From: Mesorhizobium sp. LSHC420B00
GTDB lineage: Bacteria; Pseudomonadota; Alphaproteobacteria; Rhizobiales; Rhizobiaceae
Assembly: GCF_000503055.1 (NCBI RefSeq)
Contig: NZ_AYVY01000040.1
Span: 526-37,899 of the forward strand
Length of the DNA stretch: 37,374 nt
Reading direction: 5' to 3'
Shown: piece by piece, positions 1-8,250 of the stretch
How positions within the stretch are numbered: the stretch's first letter is position 1
Layout of the letters: the number at the start of each line of letters is the position of its first letter
The notes under the pieces: generated by a model
Databases searched by the model: none
Told to the model about the DNA's origin: nothing
Seen by the model: only the letters and a program-made list of their open reading frames with translations
Program-made: the position numbers and the translations under genes

Positions 1-821
1 AGCGTGACGAGCGCCAGGCCGGCAAGCAGCGAAGCGACGGCAAAGGCGGCGGCGGCATTGTACTCGTTATAAAGGATTTCGACATGCAGCGGCATGGTGT
101 TGGTCAGCCCGCGTATGTGGCCGGACACCACCGAAACCGCGCCGAACTCACCCATCGCGCGGGCATTGCACAACAGCACGCCGTAGAGCAATCCCCATTT
201 GACGTTGGGCAACGTCACGTACCAGAACGCCTGCCAGCCATTGGCCCCGAGCGACAGGGCAGCCTCCTCGTCGCCATTGCCCTGTTCCTGCATCAGCGGG
301 ATCAATTCGCGGGCGACGAAGGGGAAGGTGACGAAGACGGTGGCCAGCACGATGCCCGGCACGGCAAACAGGATGACGATGCCATGCGCTTTCAGCCAGG
401 CGCCGAGCAGGCCTTGCGCGCCGAATAAGAGCACGTAGACAAGCCCCGAAATGACCGGGGAGACCGAAAACGGCAGGTCGATCAGTGTGGTCAGGAACGC
501 CTTGCCCTTGAACTCGAACTTGGCGATCGCCCAGGCGGCGGAAATACCGAAGACGATGTTGAGCGGCACCGAGATCGCCGCGACCAGAAGCGTCAGGCGG
601 ATCGCTGAGCGCGTGTCCGGTTCGCCCAGCGCCTGTGTGTAGGCCTCGATACCTTTGGCGAAAGCTTCCTTGAAGACGATTATCAGCGGCAGGAGCAGGA
701 AAATGCCGAGGAAGGCAAAGGTCACGATCATCAGCACGGTTCTCGCCGTGCGGCTCTCGGTCACCGCCGGCGACTGGCTTTCATGGTGCGGCGCGTAGGA
801 TTTGATCTCCGGGTCAGCCAT
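1..821 (-). CDS. cysW: Sulfate ABC transporter permease CysW (3' end beyond window)
   Basis: This is one of the two inner-membrane permeases of the CysTW sulfate/thiosulfate importer. Reading from the ATG at 821-819 gives MADPEIKSYAPHH, then hydrophobic segments and the permease loop around EEAALSLGANGWQAF followed by GEFGAVSVVSGHI, both typical of CysW. About 273 codons are present with no stop, so only the last 15-20 residues should lie outside the window. The start overlaps the cysT stop by 8 bases (ATGGCTGA), implying translational coupling in an sbp-cysT-cysW operon. The cytoplasmic ATPase CysA is not visible and probably lies beyond the left edge. Family assignment is secure. Whether CysW is still made depends on the damaged cysT upstream. 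Confidence 0.93.
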   Translation of the reverse strand, partial: MADPEIKSYAPHHESQSPAVTESRTARTVLMIVTFAFLGIFLLLPLIIVFKEAFAKGIEAYTQALGEPDTRSAIRLTLLVAAISVPLNIVFGISAAWAIAKFEFKGKAFLTTLIDLPFSVSPVISGLVYVLLFGAQGLLGAWLKAHGIVILFAVPGIVLATVFVTFPFVARELIPLMQEQGNGDEEAALSLGANGWQAFWYVTLPNVKWGLLYGVLLCNARAMGEFGAVSVVSGHIRGLTNTMPLHVEILYNEYNAAAAFAVASLLAGLALVT

Positions 822-1638
822 AGCGCTTGCGGCTCCAGGTCTGCACCAGGTTGATGACCAGCAGCATGACGAAGGACAGCGCCAGCATGATCGCCGCTAT
901 CGCGGTCGCCGCGGCGTAATTATATTCCTCCAGCCGGATGACGATCAGAAGCGGCGCGATCTCGGATTTGAACGGCAGGTTGCCGGCGATAAAGATGACG
1001 GAACCGTACTCGCCGACGCCGCGCGCGAAGGCCAGCGCGAAACCGGTGACGATGGCAGGCGCCAGTCCGGGTAGTAGAACGCGGCTGATGATCTGGAAGC
1101 GATTGGCGCCGAGCGTGGCGGCCACTTCTTCTACCTCCTTGTCGATCTCCTCCATGATCGGCTGCACGGTGCGCACGACGAAGGGCAGACCGATGAAGAC
1201 CAGCGCGATGACGATGCCGAGCGGCGTATACGCGACCTTGATGCCGAGCGGCGTCAGCAGGCTTCCGATCCAGCCATTCGGTGCGTAAAGTGTGGTCAGC
1301 GCGATGCCGGCAACCGCCGTCGGCAGCGCGAAGGGCAGGTCGACCATGGCATCGGCGATGCGGCGGCCTGGAAAGCTGTAGCGCACCAGCACCCACGCGA
1401 CGATCGTGCCGAAGACGACGTTGACGGCGGCGGCAATGAAGGCGGTACCGAAGCTGATTTCAAGCGCGTTGATGGTACGGCGATCGGTGATGATCGCCCA
1501 GAAATCGGTCCAGCCGAGCGCCGCCGATCGCCAGACCAACCCTGAGAGGGGGATGAGGATGATGGCGTGAGGTAGGCAAGCGAGAAGCCGAGCGTCCATC
1601 CGAAACCCGGAATGACGCTCGGCTGTCTGAACCGCCAC
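814..1638 (-). CDS. cysT: Sulfate ABC transporter permease CysT, 5' end damaged (frameshift, lost start)
   Basis: This is the partner permease of CysW. The body is normal CysT: IILIPLSGLVWRSAALGW, several membrane segments, and the EAA-type loop EEVAATLGANRFQIISRVLL, ending WSRKRYG. The 5' end is not normal. The open frame begins at a GTG (1638) and reads MAVQTAERHSGF. A different frame just upstream encodes the expected family N-terminus (GWRFRQPSVIPGFG then WTLGFSLAYLT) until it meets the body near 1563-1568. One base therefore seems to be missing there. The upstream frame also lacks ATG: its first codons after a TAG are ATC AGG ACG ACA CCC, which suggests an ATG changed to ACG at 1656-1658. 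The protein may still be made from the GTG, with an altered first membrane helix. Sequencing error is the main alternative. Confidence 0.85.
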   Translation of the reverse strand: MAVQTAERHSGFRMDARLLACLPHAIILIPLSGLVWRSAALGWTDFWAIITDRRTINALEISFGTAFIAAAVNVVFGTIVAWVLVRYSFPGRRIADAMVDLPFALPTAVAGIALTTLYAPNGWIGSLLTPLGIKVAYTPLGIVIALVFIGLPFVVRTVQPIMEEIDKEVEEVAATLGANRFQIISRVLLPGLAPAIVTGFALAFARGVGEYGSVIFIAGNLPFKSEIAPLLIVIRLEEYNYAAATAIAAIMLALSFVMLLVINLVQTWSRKRYG

Positions 1639-1676
1639 CCCGCCTTGGCGGGTGTCGTCCTGATCTAGATTTTATC

Positions 1677-2705
1677 TTACTGCGCTGGCTTGTAGATCTG
1701 GTCGAATATACCACCGTCGCCGAAATGGTAAGGCTGCGCCTTCGTCCATCCGCCGAAAATTGGATCGTCGATGCTGATCCGCTTGATTTCCGGCAGTTTG
1801 GCGAGATCCTCCGCAGGCACCAGGTCGGGCTTCGCCGGACGGTAGTGGTTCTTGGCGATGATCGTCTGGCCTTCCTTGGAATAGAGATAGCCCAGATAGG
1901 CTTCGGCAACTTTGCGTGTGCCCTTGGCATCGACATTGGCGTCGACAACGGCGACCGGCGGTTCGGCGAGGATCGAGGTCGGCGGGATGACGATTTCGAA
2001 CTGATCGGCGCCGAACTCGTCCAGCGCCAGATAGGCCTCGTTTTCCCAGGCGATCAGCACGTCGCCAAGGCCCTTTTGCGCGAAGGTCACGGTAGAGCCA
2101 CGCGCGCCGGTGTCAAGCACCGGAACATGGGAATAGAGGTTGCCGACGAATTCCTTGGTCTTGGCTTCATCGCCGCCATCGTTGGTGTTGGCCCAGGCCC
2201 AGGCCGCGAGGTAGGCCCACCGGCCACCACCGGAGGTCTTGGGATTGGACGTGATCACCTGGACGCTGTCCTTTGTGAGATCGCCAAAATCGTGAATGCC
2301 CTTCGGGTTGCCCTTGCGGACGAGGAGGACGATGGTCGAGGTATAAGGAGCCGAATTGTTCTCGAACTTCGTCCGCCAGTCGGGATTGATCTTCTTCGTT
2401 TTCGAGACGATTGCGTCGATGTCGCCTTGCAGCCCCAGCGTCACCACGTCGGCGTCGAGGCCGTCGATCACGGCGCGAGCCTGGGCGCCGGATCCGCCAT
2501 GCGACTGCTGGACGGTGACGGTCTCGCCCGTCTCGCCCTCCCAGTGAGCGGCGAAGGCCTGGTCGAATTGCTTGTAGAGCTCACGCGTCGGGTCATAGGA
2601 CACATTGAGAATGGTGGTATCGGCAAACGCGAAACCGAGCGTGCCGAACTGGACAGATGTGGCGACCAGCGCGCCGAGCAGTTTCCTGAAATGAGGTTTG
2701 GTCAT
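1677..2705 (-). CDS. sbp: Periplasmic sulfate-binding protein
   Basis: This periplasmic solute-binding protein delivers sulfate to CysT/CysW. The start is the ATG at 2705-2703 (MTKPHFRKLLGAL) rather than the further-upstream ATG at 2765, because a Shine-Dalgarno GGAGGC lies 4 bases before it. Residues about 1-29 form a signal peptide ending near GFAFA. The mature part starts TTILNVSYDPTRELYKQ, the family hallmark. Other family segments are QQSHGGSGAQARAVIDGL, NPKTSGGGRWAYLAAW and VLDTGARGSTVTF, which carry the sulfate-contacting Ser/Gly/Thr residues. It has 342 residues, normal for Sbp/CysP. It is the first gene of the operon; the gap to the cysT coding frame is only about 20-40 bases. Confidence 0.94.
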   Translation of the reverse strand: MTKPHFRKLLGALVATSVQFGTLGFAFADTTILNVSYDPTRELYKQFDQAFAAHWEGETGETVTVQQSHGGSGAQARAVIDGLDADVVTLGLQGDIDAIVSKTKKINPDWRTKFENNSAPYTSTIVLLVRKGNPKGIHDFGDLTKDSVQVITSNPKTSGGGRWAYLAAWAWANTNDGGDEAKTKEFVGNLYSHVPVLDTGARGSTVTFAQKGLGDVLIAWENEAYLALDEFGADQFEIVIPPTSILAEPPVAVVDANVDAKGTRKVAEAYLGYLYSKEGQTIIAKNHYRPAKPDLVPAEDLAKLPEIKRISIDDPIFGGWTKAQPYHFGDGGIFDQIYKPAQ

Positions 2706-2732
2706 TTCCGCCTCCGTTGAACTCGCGCCAAA

Positions 2733-2749
2733 TCTACCGATTTGATAGA
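2733..2749. promoter_or_regulatory. Imperfect inverted repeat upstream of sbp (possible operator)
   Basis: The 17 bases TCTACCGATTTGATAGA lie about 28 bases before the sbp start codon. The outer arms TCTA/TAGA are perfect and the inner positions partly match. An AT-rich stretch (2765-2820) precedes it in the sense of transcription and is the likely promoter zone. The position suits an operator for sulfur-status control, but no known consensus was matched and the regulator is not visible. Confidence 0.25.
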
Positions 2750-2947
2750 ATTTAGATGCATTCAATGTTGCCTTTTTTGGCCTAGTGAAGCAATTTTTCG
2801 CCTATTTTACTCTAAATGAGGAATGTTTTTCCTCACCAGCGTGTCTCGGGATCCTGGGCTCCCGGAGGCGATAATTAGAAACCGCCAGCCCTTCGGCAAT
2901 GGCCGCGCAGGGTCAACGAGGGTTTCATCCCACGGTGGCCGGCGGAG

Positions 2948-3315
2948 CTACTCGGCGCCGACGGGAAAGTTGAAGCGTTCTCTTGGAAACGGCTCGTTTT
3001 CCAGCGTGAAATGCCACCATTCGCGGGCATAATTGTTGAAGCCGCCGGCGCGCATCGCCTCGACAAGTCTTTCGCGGTTTGCCGCTACTTCACTGGCGAG
3101 CGGTCGGTGAGCCGTTTCGCTCGCCGGGTCGAACACTCGAAGCCAGTGCCGAAATCGAGCATATCGGCATCGGTCGCGCCGCAGGCCGGTTTCGGCGCGC
3201 TCTTGTGGTCGGCCTGTTTGTGGTCGATCCGCGCGATCGCGACCTCGACTGTCGAGCCGCGCGAATGGGTGGACAGTTCGCCGATATAGCCCTTGGCGAT
3301 GAGATCCTTGGCGCT
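2948..3315 (-). pseudogene. D-alanyl-D-alanine dipeptidase (VanX/DdpX family) remnant
   Basis: This is the C-terminal part of a zinc D-Ala-D-Ala dipeptidase split over two frames. The first frame reads GYIGELSTHSRGSTVEVAIA and then DADMLDFGTGFEC, equivalent to the family's S-x-H-S-R-G and D-x-G-T-G-F metal-site motifs. The second continues FDPASETAHRPL, ANRERLVEAMRAGGFNNYA and REWWHFTLENEPFPRE, where the WWH histidine is a zinc ligand. They join if one T is restored near 3135-3140 (GAGTGTTCGAC for GAGTGTTTCGAC). The N-terminal half is absent upstream of about 3315. The usual aspartate after the SRGS motif is a glutamate here (STVEVA). With truncation plus frameshift, it is not expected to be functional. 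Confidence 0.8.
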
Positions 3316-3373
3316 TGATGTCACGATGGCTGCCCGTATTGACGTCCGCTGCACTCACCAAGGACGACCCCAA

Positions 3374-3759
3374 TTGGACTGCGCATATTACGCACGCATG
3401 GCAACACTGCGCCGCGGTTGCTAGGGGGGGTCAAGCAGAGTTGAATGGCGAAAGATTGAGGGTCCAATCGTGATGCGGCGGCGCCCAAATTTGCGACAGC
3501 GCGCCAACGGGCAAAGACGACCCCGAGCGGAAATTCGTTCGTCGAGGGCGAATTCACGCCGATGACCCGAACCCACCCTTCCCGGGGCGATTTGGCGGCC
3601 CGAAAGCTGACCTTTAGCGGAACCGGCGGTCGTGACCCTGAAGCGACATTCGCATTGAGGTGGACAGCGAGTCTCGTTGACTGGCTGCCGCATCGGCGCA
3701 TAGTCGTCGACGAGCACGATGCCCCATTTGGGGAACAGTCGTATGAGGGGAGGCAGGCC
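3374..3759. other. No convincing gene; leader of the methyltransferase gene
   Basis: Open frames on both strands in this 386-base stretch lack family motifs and good start signals. The minus strand (about 3640-3770) encodes a segment reading WGIVLVDDYAPMRQPVNE that faintly resembles the end of a class I methyltransferase domain, but this is too weak to annotate. The Shine-Dalgarno GAGGGGAGG for the next gene is at 3745-3753. Confidence 0.4.
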
Positions 3760-4599
3760 ATGGAAGTCGCCGGTGGCGCTGGTGCCGACGTTGACGTCCC
3801 GTATATTCTCGTCCATTCCGATCGCGAGATCAGGCGTCTCAGCCATCAGGCGGGCATCATTAACCCGATCACGCGAAGAATCTTGCTCTCTGCGGGCATG
3901 AGCCCCGGGATGCGCGTGCTCGACGTGGGCTGTGGCGCGGGTGACGTTACATTCCTGGTTTCCGAGATGGTTGGCAGCGGAGGTCAGGTCATTGGCGCAG
4001 ATCGGGCTCCAGCGGCCCTGGCGGCGGCGGAGCGGCGTGCGGCGGCGCATCCGATCCAGAATGTCAGCTTCCGTGAAGGCGATCCCGCGGCACTTTCGTT
4101 CGACCGACCGTTCGACGCCGTGATCGGCCGCTACGTTTTGATGTTTCAAGCCGATCCTGTGGCCATGCTGCGTGGCGTCGCTCGTCATCTCCGGCCTGGA
4201 GGGACCATCGTCTTCCATGAGCCGGATTGGGACGGCTGTCGATCCAGCCCGCCGGCGCCGACCTACGACCACTGCTGTCGATGGATCGTCGAGACGTTCC
4301 GGCGCAGCGGTATCGAGACCAATATGGGTATCAAGCTCGATGCGGCATTCCGCGCGGCTGGATTGACCGCGCCCTCAATGCGCATGGAGGCGGTTGTGGG
4401 GGGAACCAATGGCGGCTTCGACTGGTCACACCAGACCGCCGAACTCATTGTCACGATGCTGCCGGAAATCCAGAGCCGGGGCGTTGCGACGGCCGCTGAG
4501 GTCGATATTGAAACTTTGGGACAGCGGATGCAGCGCGAAATCGAGGCGGGTAGCGTCATCGTGAGCCGTTCGGAAGTAGGCGCCTGGTCGCACGCCTAG
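3760..4599 (+). CDS. Class I SAM-dependent methyltransferase (UbiE/small-molecule type)
   Basis: A soluble methyltransferase of 279 residues. The SAM-binding motif I is VLDVGCGAGDVTFLV (residues about 48-62). It is followed by the acidic end of strand 2 (VIGADRAP), motif II region PFDAVIGRYVLMF, and motif III HLRPGGTIVFHEPDWDG. The open frame extends upstream to 3562, but the ATG at 3760 is preferred because GAGGGGAGG sits 6 bases before it and the homologous domain begins only after it. The C-terminal third (SRGVATAAEVDIETLGQRM) occurs in methyltransferases acting on small molecules. Substrate is unknown. It stands alone on the plus strand, convergent with the dehydrogenase at 4913-5860. Confidence 0.85.
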   Translation: MEVAGGAGADVDVPYILVHSDREIRRLSHQAGIINPITRRILLSAGMSPGMRVLDVGCGAGDVTFLVSEMVGSGGQVIGADRAPAALAAAERRAAAHPIQNVSFREGDPAALSFDRPFDAVIGRYVLMFQADPVAMLRGVARHLRPGGTIVFHEPDWDGCRSSPPAPTYDHCCRWIVETFRRSGIETNMGIKLDAAFRAAGLTAPSMRMEAVVGGTNGGFDWSHQTAELIVTMLPEIQSRGVATAAEVDIETLGQRMQREIEAGSVIVSRSEVGAWSHA

Positions 4600-4710
4600 A
4601 GCTAGCCATGACACTGGGCGGCTGCCTCTCACGAACGACTAAGGCGCATGTCCGCTCTTGGCGCGATCGAGGCGATGCGGACTTCGCCTACTCAGCAGCC
4701 GCCAGTGCGG

Positions 4711-4777
4711 GTCAAACGGCTTGGTTGGGTGGTTCTCTGCCGTCTGTCTCGTCGAGCGGAACGAGCAGGCAGCGCCA
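4711..4777. repeat. Copy A of a 67-base intergenic direct repeat
   Basis: The stretch beginning GTCAAACGGCTTGGTTGGGT aligns without gaps to 8001-8067, with 54 of 67 positions identical by hand count and the same orientation. It lies in the 313-base gene-free interval 4600-4912 between the convergent methyltransferase and dehydrogenase genes. A hairpin-like stretch (GTCCGC ... GCGGAC, about 4649-4682) precedes it. No coding frame is supported here. Confidence 0.75.
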
Positions 4778-4912
4778 TTAACGGACTAAGAGTGGATTCT
4801 TAGCCCGCACTTAGGGTCCGTACAGAAATTTTCGAATCGATTAGGTTCATTAGGCCGCGGCAATTGGCCGAATCCCGTCAAGGAACTGAAGCAGTTATTG
4901 TCATACGGGCCC

Positions 4913-5860
4913 TTAGTAGCCCCGCTCAAGATTTACGAGATTGGTGATGTCATTGCCCAACTTGATCTGCTCGCACAGACCTGCCACCTGCGCTATGCCC
5001 GAATCGACCCAATAGCTTGCCACATGTGGTGTGATGGTCACCTTCGGATGGGCCCATAGCGGACTCGCCTGGTCGAGCGGTTCCGAGGTAAAAACATCGA
5101 GGCAGGCGCCTGACAGTTGCCCAGCGTCAATGGCGTGCAGAAGTGCAGCCTCGTCGACGTGTGCTCCGCGTCCGACATTAACGAGGTAGGCGCCGCGCTT
5201 CATCAGACGGAAAGTTTCGGAATTAAGTATTCCTCGAGTTTCGGTGGTCAGCGGCAGCGCGCACACGACGAAGTCTCGTTCAGCCAAGGCCTCCTTAAGC
5301 GCTGGGGCACCAGCGTAACAGGCCACATCGGCGATTTGCTTAGGGTTGCGGGACCATGCCGCCGTGCGATATCCCAGCTCGGCGAAGAGTCGCGCGGCCC
5401 ATCCACCGATACGCCCAGCCCCAAGGATAACGATGCGGGTCTCGCTGGTCTTCCGTGGCGCGATCGGGCGCCATCTCTTCTGGGTCTGTTGGAGAGCATA
5501 TTCAACGACATGGCGTTGCCGGCACAGTACTCTGAGAACAATGTACTGCACAACCTCAGAGGCAAGTTCGCGGGTCGCCAAACGTACGACGCCAACGCCC
5601 GCAGGCAGCTCACCCAGTTGCAAGCCGTCTATGCCCGCGCCGAGATAGGCAACTGCACGCAATCGCGTCATACCTTCAAAAAACCTGCGCGGCGTAACCT
5701 TATCGATCAGCACCAAGTCAATGTCGCCGGGATCGCCGTGATGGGGCCATAACCGGAAGTCGAGGCCCGAAACGCGCGCCTTGAGAGATCGCGCCCACTC
5801 CCCCGCGTCGATATAGTCGGGGTAATCATTCACCATCAGTAAAGTGAGTGCTTTCACCAC
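4913..5860 (-). CDS. D-isomer-specific 2-hydroxyacid dehydrogenase (glyoxylate/hydroxypyruvate reductase A-like)
   Basis: An NAD(P)H-dependent 2-ketoacid reductase of 315 residues, about the usual length for the GhrA group. The nucleotide-binding motif GAGRIGGWAARLF is at about residues 147-159. The catalytic triad positions are visible: Arg in VNVGRGAHVDE, Glu in DVFTSEPLDQ, and His in TITPHVASYW. The start is GTG at 5860-5858, with AGGAGG 5 bases upstream (the following GTG is also possible). The extended GhrA-like N-terminal domain reads SGLDFRLWPHHGDPGDIDLV. No operon partner is close enough to define the substrate; the cyclase gene upstream ends 52 bases away on the same strand. Confidence 0.9.
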   Translation of the reverse strand: MVKALTLLMVNDYPDYIDAGEWARSLKARVSGLDFRLWPHHGDPGDIDLVLIDKVTPRRFFEGMTRLRAVAYLGAGIDGLQLGELPAGVGVVRLATRELASEVVQYIVLRVLCRQRHVVEYALQQTQKRWRPIAPRKTSETRIVILGAGRIGGWAARLFAELGYRTAAWSRNPKQIADVACYAGAPALKEALAERDFVVCALPLTTETRGILNSETFRLMKRGAYLVNVGRGAHVDEAALLHAIDAGQLSGACLDVFTSEPLDQASPLWAHPKVTITPHVASYWVDSGIAQVAGLCEQIKLGNDITNLVNLERGY

Positions 5861-5912
5861 TACCTCCTAAACACTCTGTTCGACGTACATCAGCCGGAAT
5901 GGATCGAAGCGG

Positions 5913-7686
5913 CTATCCGGGCACGCCAGCCATGCGCATCGCCTCTGCGAAGTGATCACGATCTTCTTGACGACGGAATGGGTTGTTGTCGAGCAGAAGC
6001 TGGATGCATCCTTTGGCTGCTTGCTCAATGCCCCCCGGCCTTGCTTTCAGCCTCGCTACTGCTTTTTCCGCCCATAGCTTTGCCTCGGCAAGCCTATCAA
6101 GCTTGGCAAGTATAGCTGCGCCGAAAAAAGTCGAATCGATAAAGTAGTCGGGGACTCTGATCCGCGCGGCTAGGGCCTCGGGATACCGCCTTGCGGTAAA
6201 TAGGGCAGTCGCCTGAAAGGCGATATACCAATCGGGGTATCGTGGATTGAGACGCATTGCCGCTTCGCCGCAGGCAACCGCCTTTTCCCCTTCTCCATAC
6301 ATTGCGAGCATGTAGCTGGCATTGGCGAGGCTGTCGGCATCGTTAGGGTTGAACATGATGGCGCGATCCACATGTTTCTTCATGCGCTCATAGTCGCCCC
6401 GATAGAGGCAAGGCCATGCCAGCGCGATGTGGGCTTGATAATCGGCTTCATCGAGCGCGAGGGCCCGTTTGGCGCAATCAAAGGCCATGTCATAAGCGCC
6501 TCTACCTTCTGCCGCAATTAGCAAATCAAGCGCTTCCATCTGGTAGGTCACCGCTAAACCGGAATAGGCGCGCGAAAAGCTTGGGTCTGTGGCAGCAGCC
6601 TTTTCGAAGTGCTGGCGCGCTTCAAGATTGTTCTGACCCACCGTCCACAAGAGATGTTTGCCGCGCAACCAATGGTCATAGGCGATGAGGTTTTCAGGGT
6701 GCTTACGCTTAGCGCGTTCCAAGGAATCGTCTTCGAGGCCCACCGCCAGCATGCCCACGATCCTCTGGGTTATCTCGTCCTGAACCGCAAACATATCGGC
6801 AATTTCTCGATCATAGCGCTCCGCCCAGATGTGGCTGCCGGTCTCAGCGTCGATGAGCTGCGCGGTTATGCGCAGACGATTCCCGGCGCGACGAACGCTT
6901 CCCTCGAGTACATAGGTCACGCCCAAGTCGCGTGCCACGTCGGGGATCTTCATCGTCCGTCCCTTGTAGGTGAACGAGGAATTGCGGGCGATGACGGACA
7001 GCGACCGAAAGCGCGAAAGTTCGGTAATGATGTCCTCTGTGATGCCGTCGGAGAAGTACTCCTGCTCTGGATCGCCGCTCATATTGACAAACGGCAAGAC
7101 GGCGACCCACGGCTTATCGGGTAGCGACAGTGCGCGACGCACCAAGGCAGAGGTATCGGCTGGGCGCACTCGGCAAACGCGCACCAGCTGCTCGATGTTC
7201 TTCAGCGCCTGCTCGCCCATATCCTCGAACTGCAGATCGAGCCGGTTGCCCAGGTGGTCACGCACTGTGCCCGACACCGCTATGCCACCGGCCGGGGCGA
7301 CGCTCTCAAGCCTAGCCGCAATATTCACTCCGTCTCCGAAGATGTCCTCGCCCTCGACGATGACATCGCCCAGGTTGACCCCGATCCGCAGTCGGATCGC
7401 GCGGTCCTCTGGCATGTCGGCGTTTGCGCGCCTCCAGCCGCCGCTGGATGTCGACCGCACAGGCAACGGCGTTAACAACGCTGGGGAACTCAGCCAGAAC
7501 CCCATCGCCGGTCGCCTTGAAAATCCTACCCATGTGTTCGGCGATCTTTGGATCGACCAGCTCGGCCCGCAGCGCCCTCAGCGTAGTCAGCGTGCCCATC
7601 TCGTCATGGCCCATGAGCCGGCTGTAACCGACCACATCGGCAGCGAGTATGGCGGCCAAACGGCGCTGCACGGCGCTCTCGACCAC
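5913..7686 (-). pseudogene. Class III adenylate cyclase-TPR protein, interrupted by one-base insertion
   Basis: This is a signalling protein combining a class III nucleotide cyclase domain, a TolB-N-like domain and TPR-like repeats. The start is GTG at 7686-7684, with GGGAGGAG upstream. The first frame gives QRRLAAILAADVVGYSRLMG (metal-binding Asp), FKATGDGVLAEFPSVV, and RRLEARKRR. The second resumes at ADMPEDRAIRLRIGVNLGD and continues through FGDGVNIAARLESVA. The frames join perfectly if one A of the AAA at 7423-7425 (TTT on plus) is removed. Next come WVAVLPFVNMSGDPEQEYF and VTYVLEGSVRRAGNRLRIT, a TolB-like domain, then TPR units to the C-terminus. As sequenced, the cyclase is split; the long 3' part (5913 to about 7440) could only act without the first catalytic half. 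A homopolymer sequencing error would restore an intact 590-residue protein. Confidence 0.85.
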
Positions 7687-8000
7687 GCTCGGACTCCTCC
7701 CACGTGGGACGGCTCCGCTTTGGAGCCCAATCAACTACACAATACCAGCGCCTTATGTCAGGGCAATCGGGCGCTCGGATATGACGCCTCCCATCGGCAA
7801 GCCATTAGAAGCTACGACACGTACGGGCGGAATGACAGCTTTGGGTCATGGCCGTGAATTGACCCGGAGCAAGCGAGCTTCTGCTTAGGGTCGACTCTGG
7901 CCAGTGCGTGAAGGTCGGCTTAGGAGGCGCGACTCGAATGGCGCGAAATGGCGCGTCCCGCTGGTTCGAACATCCGCCCTCGAGAACGCCCTAAATGAGC

Positions 8001-8067
8001 GTCAAACGACTTGGTTGGGTGTTTTTTTGCCTTCCCTCTCGCCGATTGGAACGAGAAAGGAGCGCCA
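8001..8067. repeat. Copy B of the 67-base intergenic direct repeat
   Basis: This begins GTCAAACGACTTGGTTGGGT and matches copy A at 4711-4777 (about 81% identity, no gaps, same orientation). It lies in the 564-base gene-free interval 7687-8250, between the cyclase start and the 3' end of the LuxR-TPR gene. Short open frames in this interval (for example 7904-8242 plus) have no recognisable protein content. The two copies bracket the dehydrogenase and cyclase genes, a block of about 3.3 kb. Confidence 0.75.
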
Positions 8068-8250
8068 AATCCTGACGTACAGACGAACGGTCGATAAGGT
8101 CGCGATCCTGACCCACATTTCCAGTGCTTCTTCAGGCGGCCTTCAGAACTGTCTTTCTGACGAGTGCGATTTTGCACTCATCGATGAAAGCTGGCAAGAA
8201 ATGGAGCGCAATCCAAGAACTGGCTCCGGCCGCAAGCGCTAGCGGAGAAG

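Noticed and set aside
1725..2720. 331-codon plus-strand open frame
   Set aside because: It is antisense to the sulfate-binding protein gene, which has a signal peptide, ribosome site and clear motifs.
3421..4272. 283-codon minus-strand open frame
   Set aside because: It is mostly antisense to the methyltransferase at 3760-4599. A short stretch (WGIVLVDDYAPM) looked methyltransferase-like but is isolated.
7950..8000. tRNA-like GGTTCGAAC stretch
   Set aside because: The T-loop-like bases are not followed by a matching acceptor stem and no anticodon arm is present.
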